DNA of 64,000 bases from NCBI GenBank assembly GCA_965200355.1, contig OZ241351.1, forward strand, positions 2,976,001 to 3,040,000. The letters are read 5' to 3'. A program made the translations under genes and the position numbers. The notes beneath the pieces are model-generated. The model was not told where the DNA came from. It ran no database searches and worked only from the letters and a program-made list of their open reading frames with translations. Shown here one piece after another: positions 17,035-23,779 of the stretch. Source of the DNA: Bin18 sp965200355 (GTDB taxonomy: Bacteria; Desulfobacterota; Binatia; Bin18). Each line of letters begins with the position of its first letter. Position 1 is the first letter of the stretch.

Positions 17035-17808
17035 ATGAGCAGCCAATTTGACGAACTCAAACGTCAGGTCATGGAGTCACAGGCCTGGCAGTCCATTTTC
17101 CGCCACGGCTACGAAGATACACCACGCAACCGTATTCTGATGGTCTCGGGCAATGTCTGGCTCCATCTGCACCCATCGAAAGTCCGCAAGCATGCCACAC
17201 GTTTACGTTTCACCTGGTGTATGGGTGGCATTACCTTTCTGATGTATTTGGTCACGGTAGTCACCGGTGTGTATCTGATGTTCTACTACCGCCCTGTCGC
17301 AGAATATGCCTACGCCGACATTAAATACCTCGAATTTGATATGCCATTCGGCATGTTGATGCGCAATATGCACCGCTGGGCCGCCCACGGCATGGTCATC
17401 GCGGTGTGGCTGCATATGTTTCGCGTCTTTATGACGGGTTCGTATAAGCCCCCGCGCGAGTTTAATTGGGTCGTCGGTGTCCTGCTCTTAGTCTTGACTT
17501 TGCTTCTTTCGTTTACCGGATACCTCCTGCCGTGGGACCAGCTTGCTATCTGGGCCGTTTCGGTCGGGTCGAATATGGGCCGAGCAACCCCTTTGTTAGG
17601 ATATGAAGGGCCTTTCAATGAGGTGCTCGGGGTGAACCCCATTTACGACGCTCGCGCCTTTCTCTTTGGTGGTGGGGATATTGGGGCCCATACTTTACTC
17701 CGTTTCTATATTTTGCATTGCATCTTTATCCCACTCGTGACGAGTTTATTTCTGGCGGTCCATTTTTGGCGTATCCGGCGCGACGGATTCTCGGGGCCAG
17801 CCCTCTAG
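17035..17808 (+). CDS. Cytochrome b6-type subunit of bc complex
   Basis: 257 residues with four membrane helices, the length of cytochrome b6 rather than full-length cytochrome b. Heme ligands are visible: in helix B two histidines with 13 residues between (HRWAAHGMVIAVWLH) and in helix D two with 14 between (HCIFIPLVTSLFLAVH), the b6 pattern. The segment WCMGGITFLMYLVTVVTG aligns with helix A of b6, but the cysteine that binds the extra heme in b6f is methionine here. The QoQi region GYLLPWDQLAIWAV is conserved. N-terminal extension of about 50 residues is amphipathic. The start ATG lies 39 bases after the Rieske stop. Confidence 0.93.
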   Translation: MSSQFDELKRQVMESQAWQSIFRHGYEDTPRNRILMVSGNVWLHLHPSKVRKHATRLRFTWCMGGITFLMYLVTVVTGVYLMFYYRPVAEYAYADIKYLEFDMPFGMLMRNMHRWAAHGMVIAVWLHMFRVFMTGSYKPPREFNWVVGVLLLVLTLLLSFTGYLLPWDQLAIWAVSVGSNMGRATPLLGYEGPFNEVLGVNPIYDARAFLFGGGDIGAHTLLRFYILHCIFIPLVTSLFLAVHFWRIRRDGFSGPAL

Positions 17809-17820
17809 TCGAGGTTTCCT

Positions 17821-17916
17821 ATGCGTGTGCTCGCAATTCCTATCTTAGTCGGCGTTGTGTGCTGGCTGCTATACATAGTGGCGAAACCCAAAGCGTCTTC
17901 TTCGGAAGACCAGTAA
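17821..17916 (+). CDS. 31-residue single-helix membrane peptide between cytochrome b genes
   Basis: ATG at 17821, 12 bases after the cytochrome b stop, preceded by GAGG (GTCGAGGTTTCCT). The peptide begins MRVLAIPILVGVVCWLLYIV, one hydrophobic helix of about 18 residues, and ends in a short polar tail with Lys, Ser and Asp (KPKASSSEDQ). It resembles in size and layout the tiny PetL/PetG/PetN or CcoQ-type subunits that clamp respiratory complexes. The stop is 15 bases before the next gene, so it is wedged within the operon. No homology can be claimed from sequence alone. Confidence 0.6.
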   Translation: MRVLAIPILVGVVCWLLYIVAKPKASSSEDQ

Positions 17917-17931
17917 AAAAGGAAGCTGTTT

Positions 17932-18729
17932 ATGGCGGAAATGGCCTCAGCTGCCCCGCGAGTCGAGGTGACGCTCAAAAAGGCGACCGGCCCTGGCGAT
18001 GATAAGGTCCATACCTGGCCGAACCTGGTTCGAGCGGAATTCCTCTGCACCCTGTTTACGATTATCTTCCTGCTCCTGTGGTCGCTGCTGGTCGATGCGC
18101 CGCTTGAAGAGCCGGCCGACCCTGGGCGCACGCCCAACCCGTCTAAAGCGCCCTGGTACTTCCTCGGCTTGCAAGAAATATTGGTCTTTTTCGACCCCTG
18201 GCATGCTGGAGTGGTCGCCCCCACCTTTATCATCATGGGACTGATGGTCATTCCCTATATCGATATCAATCCCAAGGGAAACGGCTATTACACGTTTAAG
18301 GAACGGAAATACGAAATCATAACCTTTATTTTTGGTTTCCATGTGCTGTGGATTTCAACCATCATTATTGGCACCTTTGTCCGGGGGCCAGGCTGGAATT
18401 GGTTTTGGCCCTGGGAGGTATGGGACGCTCACTTGGTTGAAGCCTTGACCAACCAAGATTTGCCTTATCTGATTGGTATCCGAGATTACTGGACTGCGGC
18501 GGCCTTCGGCCTGTCGCTCATCATCGGCTTCTTCGTGCTGGGGACCGCCGCCATGTATTGGTGGGTGGTGTGGCTCAAGGGGCGTGAATTCATGCAGCGC
18601 TGGGGGGCGGCTCGATTTTTCTTAACGTCATTTCTCACCCTGAATATGATTGCCGTGGTGATTAAGATGCTTCTGCGCCACATACTGAATGTCAAGTATA
18701 TTTTAGTGACGCCGTGGATTAATGTCTGA
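17932..18729 (+). CDS. Cytochrome b C-terminal/subunit IV-like protein of bc complex
   Basis: 265 residues, ATG preceded by AAAAAAGGAAG. It contains the quinol-site region NPSKAPWYFLGLQEILVFFD, which corresponds to the PEWY segment of cytochrome b; here the motif reads APWY, so the acidic residue is missing. Membrane helices follow around residues 40-60, 105-125, 140-160, 200-225 and 235-255. In b6f-type complexes this part is a separate subunit IV, and the separate gene here agrees with a split b6-type complex. The second half (after about residue 130) is longer than plant subunit IV. Confidence 0.88.
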   Translation: MAEMASAAPRVEVTLKKATGPGDDKVHTWPNLVRAEFLCTLFTIIFLLLWSLLVDAPLEEPADPGRTPNPSKAPWYFLGLQEILVFFDPWHAGVVAPTFIIMGLMVIPYIDINPKGNGYYTFKERKYEIITFIFGFHVLWISTIIIGTFVRGPGWNWFWPWEVWDAHLVEALTNQDLPYLIGIRDYWTAAAFGLSLIIGFFVLGTAAMYWWVVWLKGREFMQRWGAARFFLTSFLTLNMIAVVIKMLLRHILNVKYILVTPWINV

Positions 18730-18761
18730 AGAAGGGTCAACGTCTCCAAGCATCTCCTCTG

Positions 18762-18935
18762 ATGTTTTATCTGGCAAAAATTCTTCAGGCCCTTGGAATT
18801 GCAGACGTTGGATATGCTTTATTCGTTGGTTTGACTGAAGAAAAAAGCATGAGTAAGGAATTGTGGCTCCTTGGGATTGGGGTAGTAGTCTTTTATCTCG
18901 GTCGCTTCCTTGAGACGCGAGCAACCGGCTCGTAG
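18762..18935 (+). CDS. 57-residue two-helix membrane peptide in bc operon
   Basis: Frame from ATG 18762 to TAG 18935. It begins MFYLAKILQALGIADVGYAL, continues FVGL, has a short polar loop TEEKSMSKE, and a second hydrophobic stretch LWLLGIGVVVFYLGRFLE. This gives a helical hairpin with the loop of about ten residues. It is 10 bases before the octaheme cytochrome gene and 33 bases after subunit IV. The ribosome-binding site is poor, so translation may be coupled to the gene upstream. Function unknown; position suggests a small structural subunit. Confidence 0.55.
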   Translation: MFYLAKILQALGIADVGYALFVGLTEEKSMSKELWLLGIGVVVFYLGRFLETRATGS

Positions 18936-18944
18936 TGGATTATT

Positions 18945-21674
18945 ATGGCACGTAGAGAAGTTGACGACGAAAAGAAATCGTACAGTGGAGTCTTTCTCTT
19001 CGCAGTAGGGCTGCTGCTGATCGGGTCAGTGTGGTCGGTCTGGGACGATGCGATTTCGCGCCGGCCCTGGAAGAAATACCAGGCTGAATTCTCGATGCTC
19101 GCCTACAACCAAACGCGGGTAGAAATTCAGGCTGAAGAAGAGCGTCTGGCCGCAGACTCGGCCTATCAAGAGGCCATGGCGGCATTAGAATCGGCCCAGA
19201 CCGATATTGCGGGAGGGGAAGGGGGGCAGCGTCTCGCCACGCTGCAAACCGAACTTGCGGCCGCCGAAATGCGGACAAGCGATGCGGAGAATGCTTTACG
19301 TATCGTCCGGAGCGAAATTGAGGCCGCCTGGTACGAATACGACCACGCCATTCAGTTGGAACACTCGACAAAAGACGAGAAATCCCATCTTGATGCGCTC
19401 TTGGCCGAGGCGGACGCGCGTGAGAAGGTCTTTCTGACCGAGCAATCGGAGCGGGACCGGATTGAAAACGAAATCAATGAGATCAATGCGCGTGTGATTG
19501 AAGCCCAAGACACACTGCGCAAAATGAACCAGCAAAAGGATTTCCTGACACAAAGGCTTGGCAATTACGTCATGCAGCCGCTCCCGGGGCTTGTCCTCCC
19601 CGCGATTCCCGCTATTACGCAGGTGGTCGTGCCGGAATTCGACCACGGCAATTTTGATACCCCTCTGGCGCGCGTTGACCGCTGCCAATCCTGCCATGTC
19701 GGTATTGACAAGCGAGGATTTGAAGATCAGCCGAACCCGCACAAAACCCATCCGCAGTATGACCTCTTGATCGCGAATCATCCCCCGGAGTCGTTCGGCT
19801 GCACCTCGTGTCATAACGGCCAGGGGGTTGCAACCAGTAGCGTGGATATTGCCCACGGCTATGTACAATTCTGGGAGCATCCGTTGCTGCTCGGCCCCAA
19901 GATGGAAGCCAACTGTCTGAGTTGTCATACCGATATGCAGACGATAGCCACGAAGAACACCACCGTTGGCCAGCATATCGCCCGCGGCGAAAAGCTCTTT
20001 ATGCAGCTCGGCTGTACAGGTTGTCATTTGGTCGAGGGGTACGGCGAGGCCAAGGAAATAGGCCCCTATCTGCGGCGAGTCGCCGCCAAGTCCGACCCGG
20101 CCTGGATGGTTGAATGGGTCACTCACCCGCATGAATTTCGCCCTCATACCCGGATGCCGCACTTCTTTTTTACCGAAGATCAGGGCCGGGCTGTGACGGC
20201 CTACCTGATGAAGGCGAGCATGGAGGAGGGGCAGGCTTGGTTGGAATCTCATCCCGAGCCTGAAGGGATTGATCCGACGGATGCCGCACTCGTCCAAAAA
20301 GGCGAACATTTTGTCAACTCCCTTGGTTGCCGAGCCTGCCATGGGTTCATCCCGGAACAGACCGCGACCATGGTCGGGCAGAATAAAAATCATGCGCCGA
20401 ATTTAGCCCGGATTGCGGAAAAGACGAATGCGCGCTGGCTTTATCATTGGATTAAAAATCCGCGCGCCTACTCGCCAGATACGGCCATGCCGGACCTGCG
20501 TCTGAGTGATGAGGAAGCGCGCGCTATCGTGTCCTATCTTCTGACGCTCAAGACGGAAATTGAACGGCCAGATATTCGCGCCGAGCTGGAGGACCCAGAC
20601 TTGCTTCTCGAAGGGGAGGGGCTGGTCCGAAAATATGGCTGCCACGGCTGCCACGATATCCCCGGCATGGAAAGAGAGGCGCGGATTGGGGTCGAGTTGA
20701 CCTCCTTCGGGGAGAAGAGCTTGGAAGAACTTTTCTTTGGGAACCGGACGGATGTCCCGCATACCTGGGAAGACTGGACGTATGAAAAGGTGAATGCCCC
20801 GCGGAGCTATGCCACAGAACGCATTGAGCAGCTCATGCCGTGGTTCAGTCTCTCAGACGAGGATATTCTCTCTGTCCGTGTCTTTTTGAAGAGCCAGACC
20901 GGACATCATGTGCCTGAGCAATTCACCGCCCACAGTGACTGGACCGACGCCATTGTCGAGGGACAGCGTCTGGTCCAGTACTACAATTGCACTGGCTGTC
21001 ATGTGATTGAGGGCGGCGGCGGAGACATTCGCTCGCTCTATTTGGACAATCCGTCCTTTGCCCCGCCCATTCTGACCGGACAGGGGAAAAAGGTGCAGCC
21101 CGACTGGTTCTACGGCTTTCTCCAACAGCCCATACCCATCCGTCCCTGGCTCGAACTGCGGATGCCGACCTTTCATCTCGCCAATGACGAGGCGAGCGGC
21201 ATCGTGGACTATTTCAACGCCTTGAGCAAATTGGAGATCCCCTACAACTATTTTGACCGTTCACGCACCTCGCCAGAAATGATTCACGCGGGTGAGGCCC
21301 TCATGTCAGAGGACTACTTCGCGTGCTTTTCCTGCCATCAGCAGGGCGACCGCAAACCGGAGGGACCGCCTGCCGGCTGGGCACCGGACCTCGCCTTGGC
21401 AAAAGAGCGCCTGAACCCTGAATGGATTGTCGAGTGGATTCAAGATCCCCAGGCCCTCATGCCAGGGACGAATATGCCGACCTTTTATCCTGGCGGTCCG
21501 GATGATGTTTTTGACGGCGACGAGGACAAGCAAATTGTGGCTATGCGGGATTATATCATGCTACTGGGGATCGACGATCCGTTTGCCAGTATGAGAGTGG
21601 GAATGGAGCAAGTGGAACGGCGGCTACTACCACGGCCCAGACGACCCAGGCCGTCATGGATACCGAACCCATGA
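18945..21674 (+). CDS. Membrane-anchored octaheme cytochrome c of bc complex
   Basis: 909 residues. Order: N-terminal membrane anchor (residues 11-30, SGVFLFAVGLLLIGSVW), a long coiled coil (about 45-200, rich in Glu/Ala/Arg), then eight CxxCH heme sites near residues 247, 286, 324, 356, 462, 566, 682 and 795. The first three sites are close together with His ligands between them (HKTHPQY, NHPPESFG), like a small multiheme domain; the other five each head a mono-heme cytochrome c fold with a methionine-containing MP motif downstream (TRMP, TAMP, LRMP, TNMP). It probably takes electrons from the Rieske protein at the outer face and carries them over a long distance. The last 18 codons (RRLLPRPRRPRPS region) look out of frame. 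Confidence 0.9.
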   Translation: MARREVDDEKKSYSGVFLFAVGLLLIGSVWSVWDDAISRRPWKKYQAEFSMLAYNQTRVEIQAEEERLAADSAYQEAMAALESAQTDIAGGEGGQRLATLQTELAAAEMRTSDAENALRIVRSEIEAAWYEYDHAIQLEHSTKDEKSHLDALLAEADAREKVFLTEQSERDRIENEINEINARVIEAQDTLRKMNQQKDFLTQRLGNYVMQPLPGLVLPAIPAITQVVVPEFDHGNFDTPLARVDRCQSCHVGIDKRGFEDQPNPHKTHPQYDLLIANHPPESFGCTSCHNGQGVATSSVDIAHGYVQFWEHPLLLGPKMEANCLSCHTDMQTIATKNTTVGQHIARGEKLFMQLGCTGCHLVEGYGEAKEIGPYLRRVAAKSDPAWMVEWVTHPHEFRPHTRMPHFFFTEDQGRAVTAYLMKASMEEGQAWLESHPEPEGIDPTDAALVQKGEHFVNSLGCRACHGFIPEQTATMVGQNKNHAPNLARIAEKTNARWLYHWIKNPRAYSPDTAMPDLRLSDEEARAIVSYLLTLKTEIERPDIRAELEDPDLLLEGEGLVRKYGCHGCHDIPGMEREARIGVELTSFGEKSLEELFFGNRTDVPHTWEDWTYEKVNAPRSYATERIEQLMPWFSLSDEDILSVRVFLKSQTGHHVPEQFTAHSDWTDAIVEGQRLVQYYNCTGCHVIEGGGGDIRSLYLDNPSFAPPILTGQGKKVQPDWFYGFLQQPIPIRPWLELRMPTFHLANDEASGIVDYFNALSKLEIPYNYFDRSRTSPEMIHAGEALMSEDYFACFSCHQQGDRKPEGPPAGWAPDLALAKERLNPEWIVEWIQDPQALMPGTNMPTFYPGGPDDVFDGDEDKQIVAMRDYIMLLGIDDPFASMRVGMEQVERRLLPRPRRPRPSWIPNP

Positions 21675-21751
21675 CAGAGGAGCCGGCTCAGTCTGCTGAC
21701 GGTGAAAGAGAATCAGAAAATACTGAAGAGACCGAAACCACTACTATGTAA
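21656..21751 (+). CDS. Acidic 31-residue frame overlapping end of octaheme gene (possible true C-terminus)
   Basis: Frame shifted by -1 from the octaheme gene, from ATG 21656 to TAA 21751: MDTEPMTEEPAQSADGE and so on, almost only Glu, Thr, Ser, Ala, Pro and Asn. The same frame is open further upstream and reads YESGNGASGTAATTTAQTTQ, a natural-looking linker, while the main frame at this place reads an Arg/Pro-rich tail. The simplest explanation is that the octaheme protein ends in this acidic tail and a one-base indel lies near 21580-21605. A separate small protein is less likely. Confidence 0.4.
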   Translation: MDTEPMTEEPAQSADGERESENTEETETTTM

Positions 21752-21803
21752 AAAGATTGCGATTCAGTCGAGGTACAAAATCTCATAACCCTGAGGAGGA
21801 AGT

Positions 21804-22526
21804 ATGTGTATCATGAATAGTAAGACAGTTATCTCTCTTGTTGCAGGAGCCAGCCTCTCGATCGCTTCTGTCGCTTCTGGGTACGATGTCGGTGCGGTTA
21901 GCAACGGCGGGAGTATTAGCGGAAGCATTACATTTGCCGGTGACGCCCCTGAAGCCAAACCTATTGAAGCAACCAAAGACGCAAAAGTCTGTGCACAGAC
22001 ACAAAAGTATGATGAAAGTCTCATCGTTGGGGAGAATAAGGCTATAAAGAACGCGGTCATCTCAATCTCGAATATCACGGCCGGAAAAGATTTTGGCGAG
22101 GCCATGCCTTTGGACCAAAAAGAATGTGTCTACACGCCGCATATCGTTCTTACACCAGCCGGGTCTGAACTTGAGATTCTCAATAACGACGGGATTCTGC
22201 ACAACATTCACACCTACAGCGAGGCGAACCCGGCCTTTAATCAGGCGCAGCCGAAATTTAAGAAGAAGCTGAAGAAGAAATTCGACCATCCCGAATACGT
22301 AAAAGTGACCTGTGATGCCCATAACTGGATGACCGGATGGATTGTTGTTATGGATCATCCCTATTACGCGGTGACTGACGGGGCGGGGCAGTTCAGCCTG
22401 AGTGATGTGCCTGCTGGCGAGTATGAAGTAAAGATATGGCATGAAACCTTAGGTGAAACCATGCAAAAGGTCACCGTGGAAGCCGGCAGCGATACGAGCC
22501 TTGCGGTGGAGCTCAGCCAGTCCTGA
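21804..22526 (+). CDS. Secreted cupredoxin-like protein with C-terminal carboxypeptidase-regulatory-type domain
   Basis: 240 residues with a signal peptide (VISLVAGASLSIASVASGYD). The central part carries likely type 1 copper ligands: His in GILHNIHTYS, Cys and His in VTCDAHNWMTGW, and a following Met. A small beta-sandwich follows (DGAGQFSLSDVPAGEYEVKI) of the carboxypeptidase regulatory type. The ATG at 21804 follows GAGGAGGAAGT; an ATG at 21813 is an alternative. It is the last gene of the bc operon before a strong terminator. Likely a periplasmic electron carrier that receives electrons from the octaheme cytochrome, but this is inference from position and ligands. Confidence 0.75.
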   Translation: MCIMNSKTVISLVAGASLSIASVASGYDVGAVSNGGSISGSITFAGDAPEAKPIEATKDAKVCAQTQKYDESLIVGENKAIKNAVISISNITAGKDFGEAMPLDQKECVYTPHIVLTPAGSELEILNNDGILHNIHTYSEANPAFNQAQPKFKKKLKKKFDHPEYVKVTCDAHNWMTGWIVVMDHPYYAVTDGAGQFSLSDVPAGEYEVKIWHETLGETMQKVTVEAGSDTSLAVELSQS

Positions 22527-22545
22527 TTCAGGATTTTCCGACCAA

Positions 22546-22579
22546 TAAAAAGGAGCCCGAATTCGGGCTCCTTTTTTTC
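22546..22579 (+). terminator. Strong rho-independent terminator after bc operon
   Basis: A perfect 22-base palindrome (22551-22572; arms AGGAGCCCGA and its complement) flanked by AAAA before and by seven T after. It lies 24 bases after the cupredoxin stop and closes the operon that starts near 16 kb. The A-run on the left could also let it work for transcription from the right. Confidence 0.93.
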
Positions 22580-22599
22580 TGTCCCCCCTCTTCACGGTA

Positions 22600-22623
22600 A
22601 AATTTAGACTATAGTCTAAATTT
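22600..22623. repeat. Perfect palindrome with GACTATAGTC core
   Basis: 24 bases that equal their own reverse complement, with outer arms AAATTTA and core GACTATAGTC. It is 20 bases after the terminator in non-coding, AT-rich DNA. Related sites occur at 22711-22730 and 63446-63465. It looks like a protein-binding site for a dimeric regulator. Confidence 0.6.
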
Positions 22624-22630
22624 GGTAAAC

Positions 22631-22651
22631 CTTTAATTTTCAAAATTAAAG
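22631..22651. repeat. AT-rich inverted repeat
   Basis: Arms CTTTAATTTT and AAAATTAAAG separated by one base. It lies 7 bases after the GACTATAGTC palindrome. Function unknown; could be an operator half of the same regulatory region or an intrinsic hairpin. Confidence 0.5.
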
Positions 22652-22710
22652 CATCTCATTTTTTTGCTAGACCAGACAGTGAGCTAAAGTTTTTTCAGGG
22701 GAATTTACAA

Positions 22711-22730
22711 TTTTGACTATAATCATAAAT
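22711..22730. promoter_or_regulatory. Second GACTATA-type site
   Basis: Reads TTTTGACTATAATCATAAAT, which matches the site at 63446-63465 in most positions. It is an imperfect palindrome. A TATAAT sequence follows at 22754-22759 but lacks a good -35 at the right distance. Confidence 0.4.
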
Positions 22731-22794
22731 TCTAGTTTGTTTCGTAGTTTCCCTATAATACGCTGCAAGGCGGCCCTGATGACCTATTCGCCGG

Positions 22795-22899
22795 CCTCGT
22801 TGCTAAAGATCACGGGCTTCTTGCCGAACGGCGGGTCGGCGAGCACGTGAACTAGGTGCTCGCCGACATCGGCCACCAGCCCAATCGTTTGACGAGAGC
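22795..22899 (-). pseudogene. Fragment resembling an N6-adenine DNA methylase (HsdM-like motif IV)
   Basis: On the minus strand this stretch reads QTIGLVADVGEHLVHV followed by LADPPFGKKPVIFSNEAGE and a stop. The DPPFGKK segment with a following NEAGE resembles the NPPFGKK catalytic motif IV and downstream NE-GE sequence of type I restriction methylases. Only about 35 residues exist and there is no start region, so it would be a remnant. The match is short; chance is possible. Confidence 0.35.
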
Positions 22900-22900
22900 T

Positions 22901-23011
22901 GAGAAAATCCTGGAATGGCAAGACATCAACCCGGACACACTTCGGGGATGGCAGAGAATCCTACGGAGCTACCATGCGCTTTCTGGGGAGCGCGCCGTCC
23001 ATTTTCAATGA
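22901..23011 (+). pseudogene. 36-codon coding-like fragment of unknown origin
   Basis: Reads EKILEWQDINPDTLRGWQRI followed by LRSYHALSGERAVHFQ and TGA. The composition is protein-like with a natural-looking C-terminus, but there is no start codon or ribosome-binding site and the frame is closed just upstream. I do not recognise the family. It abuts the methylase-like fragment on the other strand. Confidence 0.3.
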
Positions 23012-23050
23012 AATTGTGACAGTAGGGATTGCCCGCACTTGTATATAATT

Positions 23051-23091
23051 TTACAGAATATCCATTATCGGACATAATGGATATTCTGTAA
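23051..23091. repeat. Perfect 18-bp inverted repeat with 5-base loop
   Basis: Left arm TTACAGAATATCCATTAT, loop CGGAC, right arm the exact complement. It ends 4 bases before the stop codon of the minus-strand TPR gene. It lacks a T-run in either direction, so it is not a classical terminator. It could be a transcription-ending or mRNA-stabilising hairpin for the TPR gene, or the relic of a small mobile element. Confidence 0.8.
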
Positions 23092-23095
23092 GAAC

Positions 23096-23752
23096 TTACT
23101 TCTCCGTCTTGGTGCGAACGTAGTCTGCGAGTGGAGAGTCCGGGAATTGCTCTAGTAAATCGAAATAGGCTTGAGGAACGCCTTCCCCCTCCTGACGCGC
23201 TAAGACTTCTCCCAGGGCGAGCAAGGCTTCACTCTTACTTGGCCCGTCTAGCAGGGAAGCTTCACGATACCACTGGACCGCAGCATTGAATTCCGCTGCT
23301 TCTTCCGCCCCTTGACCCAAACGTAAGAGCGCAATCTGTTTCATATACGCGCCAGCGTCAGGGGACGCCGCGACTCGCTCGTAGGCAGCCTTCGCCTCCA
23401 GTAACTGATGGCGCTTCTCAAACGCTTCCCCTAGGTACAAAACGGCAATCCCCCTACTCTCGCCGTTCAGGGCCGCCTCGGCCTGGGTGAGTTCGGTCAC
23501 AGCCCCCTCGTACTCCTCCGAGGCGATGGCAAGGAGGCCAAGTCGAAAGTGTTCCAGTCCCTGACTCTGACGATACTGCACCCAGGCCGCCCAAGAAACG
23601 CCTGATATGGCGCAGACAATGACGACAACACCCCCCAGGACAATCTGCTGTTTGTAGCGTGAGATCACGGCCGACTGCTGCCGGAGCCATTCGATCAGGC
23701 GCGCTGAGGGGTATGAGGATGGAGACAGTTCTTGTTTACGAGTACGTGCCAT
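23096..23752 (-). CDS. Membrane-anchored TPR-like protein (YfgM-like layout)
   Basis: 218 residues from the ATG at 23752 (MARTRKQELSPSS); a GTG at 23776, three bases after the upstream stop, is an alternative and would add eight residues. After about 35 polar residues comes one membrane helix (IVLGGVVVIVCAISGVSWAA), then helical repeats with the TPR-type alternation of small and large residues (FRLGLLAIASEEYEGAVTEL, AVLYLGEAFEKRHQLLEAKA). It resembles the YfgM family of periplasmic TPR proteins associated with translocon chaperoning. It follows the bifunctional nuclease gene directly, and they are probably co-transcribed. Confidence 0.75.
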   Translation of the reverse strand: MARTRKQELSPSSYPSARLIEWLRQQSAVISRYKQQIVLGGVVVIVCAISGVSWAAWVQYRQSQGLEHFRLGLLAIASEEYEGAVTELTQAEAALNGESRGIAVLYLGEAFEKRHQLLEAKAAYERVAASPDAGAYMKQIALLRLGQGAEEAAEFNAAVQWYREASLLDGPSKSEALLALGEVLARQEGEGVPQAYFDLLEQFPDSPLADYVRTKTEK

Positions 23753-23779
23753 GGACCGGAGCGAGTCGTCTTCCACAGA

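Larger units (their letters stand above)
22580..23095. other. Gene-free scar region with palindromes and gene fragments
   Basis: About 515 bases between the bc-operon terminator and the TPR gene with no intact gene. It holds, in order: two AT-rich palindromes (22600-22651), a second GACTATA site, a possible methylase fragment on the minus strand (22795-22899), an unrecognised 36-codon coding-like fragment on the plus strand (22901-23011) and a perfect inverted repeat (23051-23091). The base composition switches from AT-rich (to about 22760) to GC-rich (to about 23030) and back, as in an old insertion or deletion scar. Confidence 0.6.

Noticed and set aside
19296..20393. 365-codon minus frame
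   Set aside because: Antisense to the octaheme cytochrome, with CxxCH sites on the plus strand.
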